DNA from: Medicago truncatula
Lineage: Eukaryota; Streptophyta; Magnoliopsida; Fabales; Fabaceae
DNA length: 64,000 bases
Direction of reading: 5' to 3'
Assembly: GCF_003473485.1 (NCBI RefSeq)
Contig: NC_053046.1
Location: forward strand, 19,033,001 to 19,097,000
The position numbers and the translations under genes are program-made. This document shows, piece by piece, positions 1 to 12,625 of the stretch (position 1 is its first letter; every line of letters starts with the position of its first letter). The notes under the pieces are model-generated. The model had not been told where the DNA came from, did not search any database, and saw only the letters and a list, made by a program, of their open reading frames with translations.

Positions 1-560
1 TTATTATAGAAAAACAATCAACAAACTCATTCGTCAATTTTTCTAAGGATTACAATATATATATTAGATAATGTCGGACTTTAATTGCAGACACCTCACT
101 CAATTGAGATTCAAACTTTGATAATTCTACACGTGACATAACAAGGTGACACCAAAAGTGTATATATCATATCACTGTCCGTTGTCACATCAGACACTAT
201 TTTGCATGCTTTATTTATTTTTGGTTAGATAAGGGATGTTAACAACTTTTACTTTCATCCCTAAAAAAAACAACTTTTACTTTGACTTTTACCTCTTATG
301 CTTGGGAGTTTACGAAGGGAGGGGATGTGAGCGTTTGAAACAAATAAGAGCAAAAAATAGAAATGAAAAAATAACGGTTCTCAATTTGAATAGAGAGTTT
401 ATTTTTTTCATGATACAAAATCCTTTTAAAATGGAAGAATTAAAAAAGTGTATTGGAATTTGCATGATGGTTATAGAGGGTTTAGATAAAATTCTTCAAA
501 TCCGTTCAATTAAAAAAAGTGAATGATTTCACTCTTCTCCTATCCTCCCTCTAAAGTTCT
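1..560. other. Intergenic, nothing recognised
   Basis: AT-rich sequence with short open stretches that resemble no family I know and show no codon structure. I see no gene, RNA gene or clear repeat here. Confidence 0.5.
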
Positions 561-869
561 CCCCTCTACCCTATGCATCAAACAAGATTCAACAAAGAGC
601 TTTGAAGCTCAATCATATTTGGTAGAGTGTTGTCAAGCCACTCTTATTGGAGATCATTCATCAGTGCAGACCAATATGCAGCAGGTTCAAATTTAGTCCT
701 CCTTTGAGGGGCTTCCTCGAGCAATATGGAAACAAGTTTCTCTGAAGATCACAGTTGTACTAAACTGCCATGTGCATTAGAGATTTTGTTGGCACTTTCT
801 ATTTTGCGTGTTAAAAAGGAATACATTTTCATCTCCCAACTTTTGAAGAATCAGCCTCTTGAAAGTTTT

Positions 870-1088
870 GCACTACATCATCTTTGAGCATGGCTGTCAA
901 GTGGTAGTTGACTGCATTTACAACCCAAATGAAGATAACTATGACGTAGGTGCTACTATTACTAAGGTCTGCATCAATCTTCTACCTCAATCACCAAACT
1001 TTGGTGTCAATTTTGTTAGAAGATAAACAATGTTGGTCATAATTTGGCTAAGGCAACAATGCTCACAACTTCCCACACCACCCTCACT
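870..1088 (+). pseudogene. Decayed RNase H-like (RVT_3) C-terminal remnant, split by a LINE
   Basis: The plus strand near 1000-1020 reads PNFGVNFVRR followed by a stop. One base out of frame it continues as NNVGHNLAKATM. This is the C-terminal signature of the plant RNase H-like domain (RVT_3), whose usual form is F-VRRQ-N-VAHSLA. A stop replaces the expected Gln and about one base is lost, so it is a dead copy. Upstream sequence from about 590 is probably the same domain but more decayed. The remnant resumes after the LINE at 3685, in the same local sequence context. A second copy of the same domain lies at 24617-24934. Confidence 0.5.
1072..1088. repeat. LINE target-site duplication, left copy
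   Basis: The 17-bp sequence cccacaccaccctcact occurs here and again, without mismatch, at 3668-3684. The two copies bracket the LINE exactly, and the T-rich stretch (the element's A tail on the minus strand) begins just after this copy. Confidence 0.9.
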
Positions 1089-3667
1089 TTTTTATTTATT
1101 TTTTATTTTTTTTGAAACGGCAAATATTATTGAAACCGAAACTCTCGCAAGACGCAAAGAGGCGGAGAAAAAATACAAGGATGCCACATATAGGCGTAAC
1201 ATCACAAAAACTCCACAAGAACACCCTAAACCAAGGCGCAAAGAAAAACAAGCCAGACAAAACTATGCTAGAGTTATGACTCTGAAATCTAGTTATAACC
1301 ACTAGAATTCAGCTCCATAGCCCCACTGCCCCCAAAAAAAAACAATACAAACAGGAGGTGAAAAATCCTCCCACACCAGCAGAAGCACACTGCCAGTGAC
1401 ACAGGCAGCAAGGGAAAAGCTGCTGCCACACAAACACAGCCAACAGAAGTGGGCACATGCAGAGAAACCAGCATAGCCGAGTAACTCACCAAAAACCCCA
1501 ACGCCACAGCCACCAACCTGGCCCCTTACCTCTTTAAACATTCCTCCGGATACCACTTCCACTCATAAAACATACACGCCTGGCTATCCGTTCTACACAA
1601 AAACCACCTCCACGAAATCACTTGAATCTCTTCTAATAGATCATCCATGCTTTTAACGACATTGTTGAAAATACGATCGTTTCTAGCTTTCCACATAACC
1701 CAAATTGCCGCTTGCCAAATCATTCTCCAACCTTTCCGAACTCTTTTGTGATAGCCACCAATATTCCAACACTTCCAATGAATGAACAAATTCGGGGGGA
1801 TTAAGAAACTACGATATACCCACCGCATTAGACGTAACCAAATATCCCTCGCCATATGACAATGTAGGAAGAGATGAACCGTTGATTCCCTCCCCGAATC
1901 ACACCAAATACAACTGGATATTCCGTCCGTCGGTAAACAATTTCTAATATCCAAATTTACTCTCATGGGGATATGATCATGAAGAAGCTTCCACGCGAAA
2001 GCCACCACTTTTGAAGTCGCCCCGGACTTCCAAATTTGCCTAAAAGCCCTCAACTCACCCTCCGAACCTCCATTCTCCCCCAACATCAAGAGTTCTAATT
2101 TCGCATAAAGCGACTTCACTGAGAAACCTCCGTTACTCTCTAATCCCCAACTCCATCTATCCGCCTCATGAGTTTGAACAAAACCATCCAAATCCTCCAA
2201 CAAATTTGTTAGAAGATTTTCTTCCTACACAAAAAGTCTACGTCTCCAACTCCACAACCACCTTCCTCCCGGTCTCATATCATCCACCGTAGCCTCTTGT
2301 TGGTTTGACAACGAAAAGAGTCTAGGATATTTAAGCATGAATGGTGTACCCCCCGCCAAGCCACCTTCCAAAAACTAGTATCCATACCATTCCCCACTAG
2401 CCGAGCCACCTCCGCAATGAACCAAGGATGCTCTTCACCTTCCTCTAAGCGGACCAAGTCCAACCACCATTTAGACGCCCACCTAAGCCACATGTCACTA
2501 TTACCGTAAGCGATATTGATGACATTTCGGCCATACTTTTTCACTAAAACATCCTTCCATAGAGTATGATCCCCTTGAATTAACCTCCATTTCCACTTAG
2601 CTAGTAAACTCAAGTTTACCATTTTCACATTTCTCACCCCTAACCCGCCTTTAGATTTTTGAGTACAACTTGTGTCCCACTTCACCCAACTAATCTTGTT
2701 GCCACCACCAACTCCCCCCCATAAAAACTCTCGTTGGATTGACACCACCTTCTTCCACACCTTCACCGGCATCTTAAAGCAAGATAGGTAAAAGATAGGA
2801 ATAGCATTCAACACGAAATTTAGGAGAAAAATTCTTCCACCAAAGCTAATGTACTTGTTACCCCACGAGTTCAACCTCCTAGATAATTGATCGAAAAGAG
2901 GATCCCAAGTTGCCACCCTTCTCGGATTTGCACCCACCGGTAACCCCAAGTACTTAAAAGGGAGTGACCTTTCGCTACAATTCAAAAAATCACATGCCAT
3001 ATTCATAAATTCAACCGGGACATTCACGCCCATAAGGCAACTCTTGAAAATATTAACTTTCAAACCCGATGCCATTTCATAATCTCTAAGCATGGCTTTC
3101 AATGAACAAAGATTTTCCACCGTTGCCTTCCCCATACATAAGGTGTCATCGGCATATTGAAGATGCGAATATACCTTACCTTCCTCCGAAAGCTTAAAGC
3201 CCTCATACAAGTTAAGCCGCACCGCTTTCCTCATCAAACCACTAAAACCTTCGGCCACCAAAAGAAATAAGAATGGAGCTAATGGGTCTCCTTGTTTAAG
3301 ACCTCTTTGAATATTTATTTCCTCCGTTGGGCTACCATTTACTAGGATAGACATGCTTCCACCACAAACACAAGCATTCATCCAAGAGATCCACTTAGAG
3401 CACAAACCCACTCTCCTCATCATATACACCAAGAAACTCCACCGAATCGTAAGCCTTCTCAAAATCCACTTTTAAAATCAACAATTCCTTTTTTGATTTT
3501 TTCGCAAAGTCCACCAATTCATTAATCACCATCACCCCATCCGCCAAATATCTTCCCTTTGAAAAAGCCGATTGGTTTGTTGAAATAATGGAGCCCATGA
3601 CACCCGCCAATCTCTTTGCTAACACCTTAGCAAGTAACTTATAAAGACACCCAAGTAAAAGAGATTG
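1089..3667 (-). mobile_element. 5'-truncated LINE (plant L1-type non-LTR retrotransposon)
   Basis: On the minus strand the element opens inside the reverse transcriptase domain at about 3660. It keeps the motifs KVDFEKAYDSV (about 3450), GLKQGDPLAP, the catalytic YADDT box (about 3160) and LPFKYLGLPVG. It then runs into the C-terminal zinc-binding zf-RVT region (2203-1526), with TSKVVAFAWKLL and a Cys/His cluster. It ends in an untranslated tail and a poly-A-like stretch at 1089-1115. The endonuclease and ORF1 parts are missing, as expected from incomplete target-primed reverse transcription. The open reading frame changes frame near 3430 and again near 2275. A Trp codon in the linker near 2220 has become a stop. 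The element is dead. The perfect 17-bp target duplication suggests a fairly recent insertion. Confidence 0.93.
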
Positions 3668-3684
3668 CCCACACCACCCTCACT
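3668..3684. repeat. LINE target-site duplication, right copy
   Basis: Perfect 17-bp match to 1072-1088. It marks the truncated 5' end of the LINE. The following bases (to about 3760) continue the RNase H remnant broken by the insertion. Confidence 0.9.
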
Positions 3685-4223
3685 ATTTTTACCCTTTTGT
3701 TACCGTTGTTTGCCCCCTGAATGTTTTTATAATAGAGGATGACGTAAGAGATCAATACTCGTGATTTTTTACTTCGCAGGAACGAAATCAAAAAATTAAA
3801 TTAAAGAGACAAAAAAAATGCATATACTAACTTGCAGTAACTAAACAATATTTATTTGCATAGACTATTGCTCAATTATAAACACAACCTCTCCCATTTT
3901 AGGATGGAAATAGGAGGTAACCTTTTCTCATCAACTTTATGTACAGACATATGATGAAGGCAGGGTTGAGTAATCAATACCTTCACTACAGATTAAATCA
4001 TACAAAATTTAAACTTATACAACAAAATGCAATGTGAGTAACCTTATAGAGAGGTGAGGTAGCCATCATTGCACAAGCAACACAAGGAATGCTTTTTGGT
4101 CCTTAAGTTTTCTACTTTTCTCCATGGCAATTCAATCGATTCTTTCGATATATCATATCAAGATTTTCAATCCCAATCACCAGAAGTTGGTATGAACATT
4201 GCACATAGTCTCACATAAGTAAT
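3685..4223. other. Intergenic / 3' flank of ClpF gene
   Basis: The first 80 bases appear to be the tail of the broken RNase H remnant. The rest is unannotated AT-rich sequence that should include the 3' untranslated region of the minus-strand ClpF gene. No other coding signal is seen. Confidence 0.45.
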
Positions 4224-7200
4224 TTAAGATTTTCCACTATCTTCATCGGTTGGTGGGTCAAAGGGTATTTCATGGCGCGGTTTATTGTACTTCTCCCGAA
4301 GTTGCTTAATAGGGATGAAATCTCCAGCTGAATCCATTCCATAGAACAGAAAAGACATGTAGGGGTGATCAAATCTTCCCTGAAAACAGTTATAAAGCAC
4401 CAATTAAATAACAGAAATAACAGCATAATGCATTTCTTTTCAAGTATAGATACACTTACTTTGTCTGCTTTGTCAGGTACTAAAAGATTTTCCTCTGCAA
4501 CTGCAAAAGAGAAGTAGAAAAATTAAATCTGCCTGTATTTGTTATTAGAAAGAAACCAAGAACAAAACGGAAACTCATATCACATAAACCAACGCCAACG
4601 AAGTAATAATATTAATTGTAAATGTAACTGGTGTAAGTGAAATGTAGAAATGTACAGAAAAGCAGTTGTAGGTAAGTGACAAGATGTCTGTGCGCGCGAA
4701 AGATTAGATGAGTAGCACCATCAAATATAATGTGAGACTGTTTGGGAGAGCTTACGAAAATAACTTATGACACTTCATAATCCGTTTTCGGCTTTTTCCA
4801 TTACCTCTCTAGAATAACTCATTGAAACAACTTATAGTTTATAAGAAAAAAATTCGACATTATTTTATTTTTTGTTATAAAAATAGTTTATACATAAGCA
4901 ATTATATGATAAACACTTATTCAAATTGGTCATCCAAACAGGGCCTACTAATCCAGCTTTACCATATGCCACCAGTAGATCTGGCTCAGCACGCACATCA
5001 ACAAGAACCTAGACATTTGAAAAAGGGAAACCAATCAAAGGTCTGAACAATTCTTACTCAAAGTCATTCCAGCTATTAATACAATAAGAAAAATAGACAA
5101 GGCAATATATCAAAAACAATAAATACATTTACAATCCATATTCTTTTTGCATACAAGATTGAAAATAATGTTTCATCCAAATGAAGATTTGTATTGTTTG
5201 ATGATCTATTCTGTAGGTTGAAGTACTACCAGTAATAATGAGAATTGAAGAGTACAAGAAGAATCAACTGCTTATAAAGTTAAAATTAGGGAAATGCTAA
5301 TGAGTGTCCTAAGGGTACTCTTTAAGCACCTTAAATAGTATTCAACTTTTTAAATGAATATTTTCTTAATTTCGAATCCTTAAAGAATGCCCTTAGGGCA
5401 CTCGTTAGCAAGACCCTTAAAATTATTAGGTAATAAAATATGACCATATAGAAACAGAACAATTCACAGAAATGAAATTTATATTCCGAAGCTAATCAAA
5501 CCTGATAAAACGGTTGAGCGGTACCACGCGACAACTTCTTAACTTGTGCATTTTCCATCCATGAACTTGATTCACTGCATACTGGATCCATTCCTACGAT
5601 TATAGCTCTATAGCCTGCAGGGTACATCGTCGAATCAAAATATAAGGAGGAAAGGAAAACATATTTTCCACATTTATGAGATATTCAGCTTTATCAATAT
5701 GTTACCAATTAAATTTAATAATAATTTGTTGTATTGATAGGAGATATTTAAATTACTTACCAAACATTTTATGCTTTACTTTCTGCCCCAAGCGGAAGAC
5801 ATATTGTGCATTTTCATGTGCCAAAGCTTTAGCTGATGCAGCAAGAGACTCTGCTTCAAGTTTGGAAATTTCATCACGTAATTTAGCAGCCAAGGCATAA
5901 TCTTCATTCTCGATAGCACTCTGAAGATCTGAACTGCAAGCGAAATGGGATTACTTGCTATCAGTGCTCAAGCTGACCAACAGATTATACGGAGTCAAGA
6001 CAAAAAATCGTCCAGCTAGAGTGAGCTTATTTTCACATTGTCGTTATTGTTAACAACCCCTCAAACATCAGTTCAATTCACAGCTATATTCACATCTGGA
6101 CGCTCTGGAATTCATGCCAATGCATAACCAAACATGCACACACTTAATCACTTAGAACAAGTTAGCTTAGAATAAATGATGAAGAAATCTCACCGAAGAC
6201 GTATAACACTTAGAGCTTTATCTTGAGCTTCACTTTTTGAAGACATTCCCCTTTTTGATTGTTTTTGCTTAATTACCTCTTCTTCAACCTTTCATAAACA
6301 ATATTTATCAAGTAAGTTTCTTGCCATTCAATGCTCCAATACCAGAAAAATTAGATGATCTGAAAACATATACACGAAGGGACATACACCGACCAATACA
6401 CTTGCCATCGATTCAAGTTATCGAGAGGCTAGGGTCATACAAGGGTAAAAAAACAGGTATATAAAAAAAATTAAACAATTGACAAAACTTGAAAATTATA
6501 TGTGTTGGTTTGGGTAAAGGGTGGGGATATGAAAAGTAATTTTCCTCCGAGAAAACATGATTTTCGTTTAGTTATTATTTTATATAAAAATTGATCTTGC
6601 TTCCAGACTTCGATTTGACTAGAATGATTTTATATTAGGTCAAAAGTTTTACACCGAATTCTACATCATACTTGAATTTCAAGTAAAAACCAACGTTGTC
6701 AATCGCAAATTGCAGAAAATAGAGGTTTATTCAAATCTATAGCGGCACTATTTGACAACGTTTTGTACTAAATATCATATTGCAAACAACAGCAATCTGT
6801 TCAAATTTCGCTATGTTGAAGCATATAGACACTATGTAACAACATTAGTAAAAATGTTTGAGTAAAAATCATTCCACTTCCAATCTAATTCAATTTTAAT
6901 AAAATCAATTTTACAAAATCAAGTTCATTCAAAACACACTTTGCGCACACCCGTGCACACACACACTTTCTAATTCAAGTAGGCCTGGTAAACACAATCA
7001 ACCTGGCTTGGTATAGGATACAATAACAGTATTAGTGGCTAACTAATCTAACCTCGGTAAGTTTGTTTCGCAGCTGCTTTGCAATGTCATACTCTTCCAT
7101 GTTTAAAGCACACTGACATTCAGAAATTCCAAACAAATGAAGCATTATGAAATCTTCCATAAATATGACAGATGCACTACACCACTTAACTATTTATCAT

Positions 7201-7708
7201 GGTTTTTAAATTGCGGTCTGCAACCGAAATTGCAGCCATAATATAAAAGATTTTGAGTTCACCACATCAGCATCACAACCACAATTTCAACCGTACAGCC
7301 ATATTTTCTTGCAATATAAAGGTTCGTAACGCAACCACAATTTAAAGCCATGTTATCTATAAAAGACTAAAAGATTAAAAGCAGCTACACCTGCACTCTT
7401 GTTGCTAAATCCAGTTGAAAAAAGAACATCAAGATATCTTCGTTCGCACTTTCACTCTGCTCTACACTTGCATCCAACTCTTGTTCTCCACCTCTAAACA
7501 TCCATCCAGCTTCTACCTTAAAACCACTTCTTTGCCTCGACGCAAAAGGGTACCCAATAAAGACTAAACTCTTCACACACTTGTTCCAAACCAAGTGTTT
7601 TCCAGTGGAAGATGTAATATGTGATTGTTTAAATGGCTCAAAGGGTGAACCATAGATTCTGCTCTTTCCACAGGTTGCTAGTGTGCTCAATGACACACCT
7701 TGCACCAT
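4224..7708 (-). CDS. CLPF: Plastid Clp protease adaptor ClpF (UVR + YccV domains), 8 exons
   Basis: Coding exons on the minus strand are 7708-7391, 7112-7053, 6288-6194, 5933-5761, 5614-5502, 5008-4963, 4500-4460 and 4379-4224. All introns are GT..AG and phases agree across every join, giving 333 residues. The first about 100 residues look like a plastid transit region. ALNMEEYDIAKQLRNKL (about 108-125) and LQSAIENEDYALAAKLRDEI (about 161-180) are UVR-type helical motifs. From FRLGQKVKHKMFGYRAIIVG (about 203) to DHPYMSFLFYG and KQLREKYNKPRHEIPFD is the YccV/hemimethylated-DNA-binding-like domain. This domain order and length match Arabidopsis ClpF, a stromal adaptor that works with ClpS1 to deliver substrates to the Clp chaperone-protease. 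The start is the first ATG at 7708; an upstream in-frame TTG is not used. No defect is seen. Function is by family. Confidence 0.92.
4736..4945. repeat. Dispersed MITE-like repeat in ClpF intron 6
   Basis: It begins with ctgtttgggagagctta and ends with the near-inverse catccaaacagggcc, and the interior is rich in 'cttatagtttat' motifs. A longer relative with the same terminal sequence (atccaaacaaggcc) lies at about 30563-30815 in an intron of another gene. This looks like a non-coding DNA-transposon derivative. Exact ends are approximate. Confidence 0.5.
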
Positions 7709-8345
7709 TTTTTGTGAATCCAAAGAATAATGTTTGTTTCAGTTTCTCAACCAAAAATGGGAAACACAAATTTACCCTTTTCTGAAGAGAATGTTCCTGC
7801 ATTATTGGCAACACAAGAATTGAAAGTATGAAGCGTCAACAGTATTATCTGCAAACTCCCCCACATAAAATCAAAGATTTAACAGGTATGTAACGCCTAC
7901 ATACGGGCGTAAATAATTTTTACACTGTCAATCAATTATAATCGTCAAATTATTAAAAAAAAAGAATGAACTTTAATCATAATCATCTTAGAAATCACAT
8001 ATATTGAATTAAATGCACCCATGTTGTATCAAAATTCAATTTGAACCTAAAAATTCAATTTTTATAACCAAATTAGACTCTAACTGAACTAATTTTATCT
8101 GGGTATAAGATGAAATTAAAGAATTACAAATGAAAGCAGAAAATAACATGTGGGTATTGAGTAGACATGCAAATTTGATATTGCGAAAATAAAAAATAGG
8201 CTTCAAATGCAACAACTATTGAAGAAAATATATACAGTGAAAGAAGGAAAAAAATTACCGCGAAAAGGTTGGTAACAGAAAAAGAAGAAGCAGGAGCAGA
8301 AGATTTCCAAAAGCGTCGATGGTTTCCCAGTCACACAACAGAAGC
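7709..8345 (-). promoter_or_regulatory. ClpF 5' untranslated region with probable intron
   Basis: On the minus strand a good donor (GCG then GTAATTT) lies at about 8259. A plausible acceptor (TTTGCAG) lies near 7851, followed by 140 bases to the ATG at 7708. This would give a leader exon at about 8260-8345 and a 5' UTR intron. Transcript data are needed to confirm it; the core promoter is not obvious. Confidence 0.35.
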
Positions 8346-8384
8346 AAGGAAATCAAGTGCCAAAATATATCTGTATATTTTATA

Positions 8385-9226
8385 CTTCTAAAATTTTATT
8401 ATAACATTTCTTCAATTTTTTTTATTATAATATCATAAAAATACGATTGGTTAAGGTTTAGTGAGAATAAAAATGAAGGAGGCCTCGGATAATTTCATTA
8501 AAAAAAAGGTTAATTATGTTTTATGTCCCGTAAATAGGTGCATTTTCAATATTAGTCCCTACTTAAATTTTATTAAATTTTTGGTCCCCTATATTTTTTT
8601 TTCGTTAGTAAAATAGATCATCGCTATTAATTTCATTAAAAAAAAATGTCTTTAAGACATATTTAATGGTGAGGTCTTCACAATTTAAGATCCTCGTTGA
8701 AGATTTTTTTTCTTTCTTTCTTAAGACTTATGATCTCACTTAAGACCTCTATTCTTAAGTGAAAATCACACCATTTTTTATTATCTAATGAGTATACTAT
8801 GTCAAGTCAGATAGATATTCAAAAATGATTTAATTAGTATACAATGGTAATATATAATTATTTTACACAAGTATCTAATGATGTATTGTCATGTCAATTA
8901 TTGTTGAATATAAAGACACATGAATTTTCATGTTCATTAATTAATGTGACAACACATTATTGGATGCATGTGTAAAATAATTGTACATTGACATAATATA
9001 TTAATTAAACTCATGGATGCATATGTAAATTAACGGTACACCGACATAATATACTAATTAAACTCATTTTGAAGTTAGTTTTATGATACAAGTATAAAAT
9101 AATTGTACAATGACATAATATACTAATTAAATTCATTTTGGAATTAGTTTTATGATATGAGAGATTGATAGTTTTGCATGGATCACATTGTAAAATTACA
9201 CTTAAGATGAGAAAAGAAATGGGTGG
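8385..9226. other. Intergenic with degenerate repeats
   Basis: At 8505-8600 there is text of the 'tttatgtccc...ttggtccccta' type found at the ends of legume MITEs. Between about 8860 and 9160 a roughly 90-base unit containing 'gacataatatactaattaaa' recurs about three times with divergence. No coding sequence is recognised. Confidence 0.45.
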
Positions 9227-9238
9227 ATGAGTTCAAAA

Positions 9239-9841
<603 letters not shown>

Positions 9842-10013
9842 CTAACTTGACTTGATTCTTCATGAACACATATTGAGTCTGACTCAAGGAAGATTGAGCC
9901 TGAGCCAACTTTTCTAGCTTAGCTTCCAAATCTTCTTGCCTTTCCTTCTTTAATTGCTCTCAGGGCTTAACCTTTGATCTTTTTCTGTTCGAGAAATTCT
10001 TGCCTTTCCTTCT
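9842..10013. other. Intergenic spacer
   Basis: Short spacer between the GA array and the duplicated block. No feature recognised. Confidence 0.4.
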
Positions 10014-10630
10014 TCAAAACAACTAACATTGTCTTACACTTTAAGACCTTCTGAACCTCTTCACCTTGATTTGAATGAACCAGTTTGGTACTAAATTAAT
10101 CAATGGGAAGAAGTATGAATTAGTCATAATTGATAACTATAGCAAGTGAACTTAGTCAAAGTTTCTCATAACTAGAATTAAGACATGTGATATGTAATGG
10201 ACAGAACAGGTTCCCTATCACACCTATTAATAATTTGAATATTTTTTATATCTTCAACAACCAAGTCTATCCAAAGAAAACTAGTGCCAAATCTTATTAT
10301 GAGTGGGTAGCTAAGCTAATTTCTCTCTTTGACATGGTTATGCACCATGATCACGGATGTTCTTATTATGAGTGGGTAGCTGAGTAATTCTTTGCCATAG
10401 TCAATAGTGTTCAGTGTTGGTGGCAGAGATGAACTCTACGTGTGCTTGTGAGTTTAAGTTATTCCCAACTCTTGGTGTTGTTTATGCAAGTGGGGTCTCT
10501 ACTTCTATTTTTTGCTTGCTTGGGTGGTGGTTCTTTCTTTTTGGAGTGTGCATGGGTGGCCAGTTTTGCTTTTGTTTTGATTTCTTTGTGTTGAGTTTCT
10601 CTCGGTAAATATTTTGTTTCCGTAGATCTA

Positions 10631-10634
<4 letters not shown>
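10014..10634. repeat. Duplicated block A, copy 1
   Basis: Bases from 'aaaacaactaacattgtctt' onward are nearly the same as 19727-20171, including the shared end 'ccttagatctagg' / 'ccgtagatctagg'. Copy 1 carries about 170 extra bases in the middle, where 'tcttattatgagtgggtagc' is itself repeated at about 10290 and 10360. It is the left part of a tandem duplication that ends in the LEA_2 gene. Non-coding as far as I can tell. Confidence 0.85.

Positions 10635-10635
<1 letters not shown>

Positions 10636-10683
<48 letters not shown>
10636..10683. repeat. (TA)n tract, left side of MITE
   Basis: About 24 TA units directly abut the left end of the inverted-repeat element at 10685. A shorter (TA)n lies on its other side (11671-11690). 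Confidence 0.95.
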
Positions 10684-10684
<1 letters not shown>

Positions 10685-10685
<1 letters not shown>

Positions 10686-11669
10686 ACATATCAAATGAGA
10701 GCACTCTTTATCATGAGAGGATGAGAGGGTTAAATCTCAACCCTTGGATGTAAATAAATGGTCGAGATTAAAATACTCCTTTTTTCCATTCACATGCACC
10801 CTTTTCCTATTTGTGCTCACCCTTGGACTTCCTGCATGCTTTCATTCCCATTCTTCAACAAATCCATCGTCTTCTTTCACAAAGAAAATTAATTCATGGA
10901 TTTAGAAAGTTGAATTTCTTCTTAGCAGCCTACATCTATGTTTCAATTTTGATATTATATACTTCTTTTCAATTCTTCCTTTATTGTTCTCTCTGAAGAC
11001 GGGAATCAACAACAAATCATCCTAATATGTTATAAATTATTGTTATGGTTTTAGATATATCAATTGTAAACCCCTTGTTTTTCAACTTCAGATCTGGCAG
11101 GATAGCAACCCAGAAACAACAATGGATTTTCACCATTTTTCCTAAACTAAACCTCATTCTGATTTAATTTTTATAATTGAGAAATTCAAATAATCAGATT
11201 TAATTTTATGATGGAGATGAAGTCGATGATTGATGTAAAGCTTGAGGAAGCAATTTTAAAAAAGATGAAATTGAAGAATTCCAATAAAAAAAAAAGCAAT
11301 TGGGAAAGGTGGGGGTGTCATATATATGAAGCGGTGGGTATAGAACCTAAATCGAAACACCGATTCACAAAATTGAAAAGAATTCCATCAGAACCTTTTC
11401 AAATCTCTCACAAGCATATATGTTTCTTTTCAATTAGTGTTTTGTTCGACGGAACAAGGAAGGAGTTATTGTCAATTGCCAATTGCTATTGAGATTTGAG
11501 AGAGAACAAGGAAGGATAAACGTTTGGGACGAAGCAAGCGTGGAAAGAAAAAATAAAGTCACTTGCCATTTAAAGTGCACCTTTTAATGTGAGCCATTCA
11601 TTTTAATCTAAGGGTCATTATTTATTCCTCTCATCCTCTCATTATAACACTCCTCTCATTTGATACACC
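10685..11669. mobile_element. Large MITE inserted in (TA)n
   Basis: The left end reads gacatatcaaatgagagcac...atgagaggatgagag. The right end read on the minus strand is ggtgtatcaaatgagaggag...atgagaggatgagag. This is an imperfect terminal inverted repeat of about 43 bp. The element is about 985 bp with no transposase reading frame and is flanked by TA repeats on both sides. Block A' (19727-20171) runs on into block C' without it, so it is a later insertion. A related single end is at 12626. Confidence 0.75.
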
Positions 11670-11694
11670 ATATATATATATATATATATAAAGG

Positions 11695-11800
11695 ATATTG
11701 TATATTATATGAAGGGGACGGGGTTTAAACCCAAGACACCCCACTTCTCCATAATTATATTGTGTGAGATCTAGCCACTAGGCTACTTGACAAATGAAAA
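11695..11800 (-). mobile_element. tRNA-derived SINE fragment
   Basis: On the minus strand the sequence shows a Pol III A box-like TAGCCTAGTGG (about 11776-11786) and, about 45 bases on, a degenerate B box GGTTTAAACCC. An AT-rich tail follows. The layout is that of a tRNA-derived SINE. I did not find a clean target duplication because the TA tract abuts its tail. Confidence 0.55.
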
Positions 11801-11814
11801 AAAGGAAAATTCTA

Positions 11815-12225
11815 TGGTGAAGTCATGAGAATGACTTTTGTGGTGAAGTTAACACTATAGCATCAAAAGTGTTGCTAGTAACACCCCACTGTTTGTACAG
11901 TGACATCAAAAGTTCAGTCCCCATAGTGTCATCAATTCATCAGATTAACAAGAATAAACTTACTCTAATTTTATCCTACCTTGTTTTAAGTATAACACCC
12001 CACAAAGTGTAACACTTAAGACTATCACATGATATCAGCAACTCCGTTTGCATGTTAAAGATGCCAACGATAAAATAGTACCTCAAAGTCTAAGATGTTG
12101 CAAGCATTACTAGATGAATTACTATTGATCATTAATCAGTGATCAACAATTTAAAAATGAATCAATCATTAAGATTAAAATTAACTTTTTCAAAAAAGTC
12201 AGTTTCATGACTGCACCTTAGAAGC
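11815..12225. mobile_element. Foldback MITE, about 410 bp
   Basis: The left end ttctatggtgaagtcatgag...aatgactttt pairs with the right end, read on the minus strand as cttctaaggtgcagtcatga...ctgactttt. The terminal inverted repeat is about 30 bp. The interior is non-coding. No transposase is seen. Confidence 0.6.
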
Positions 12226-12239
12226 TCCCTTAAAAAAAA

Positions 12240-12450
12240 GGGATTAAATCACAACAATTAATGTTACACTACTCAAGATCATTTTGCTTGATTCATATTT
12301 TTTAAATTTGACCGTTAGATAGTAAGTTTTTATCATATAAATCACCCAAGTAAAATTTTACACGAATCTAAAACCATTTGATATGTTATTGAGACCCACT
12401 AAGATTAATGGTTTATCCGTTTTTATTGAATATCGTTAATCTTGTTGGGT
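12240..12450. repeat. Duplicated block C, copy 1 (uninterrupted)
   Basis: The text 'attcatattttttaaatttgaccgttagatagtaag ... tatcatataaatcaccc ... tttttattgaatatcgttaa' is continuous here. In the second copy it is split into 20242-20297 and 21932-22037 by a 1634-bp insert. This block shows the pre-insertion sequence. Confidence 0.85.
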
Positions 12451-12625
12451 CTCAAAAACATATCAAGTGATTTTAAATTTCAATAAAAATTTATTTGGAT
12501 GATATATATTATATAAACTCTCATAGTGTAACAGTCAAATATAAAAAATATGAATAGGATAAAATAATATTGAACGGTGTAATATTACATTGATATAATT
12601 TCTTCAATCCTAATATATATATATT

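Noticed and set aside
1030-1562. Small open frames on both strands near the LINE tail
   Set aside because: They are shadows of the LINE 3' untranslated region and the RNase H remnant.
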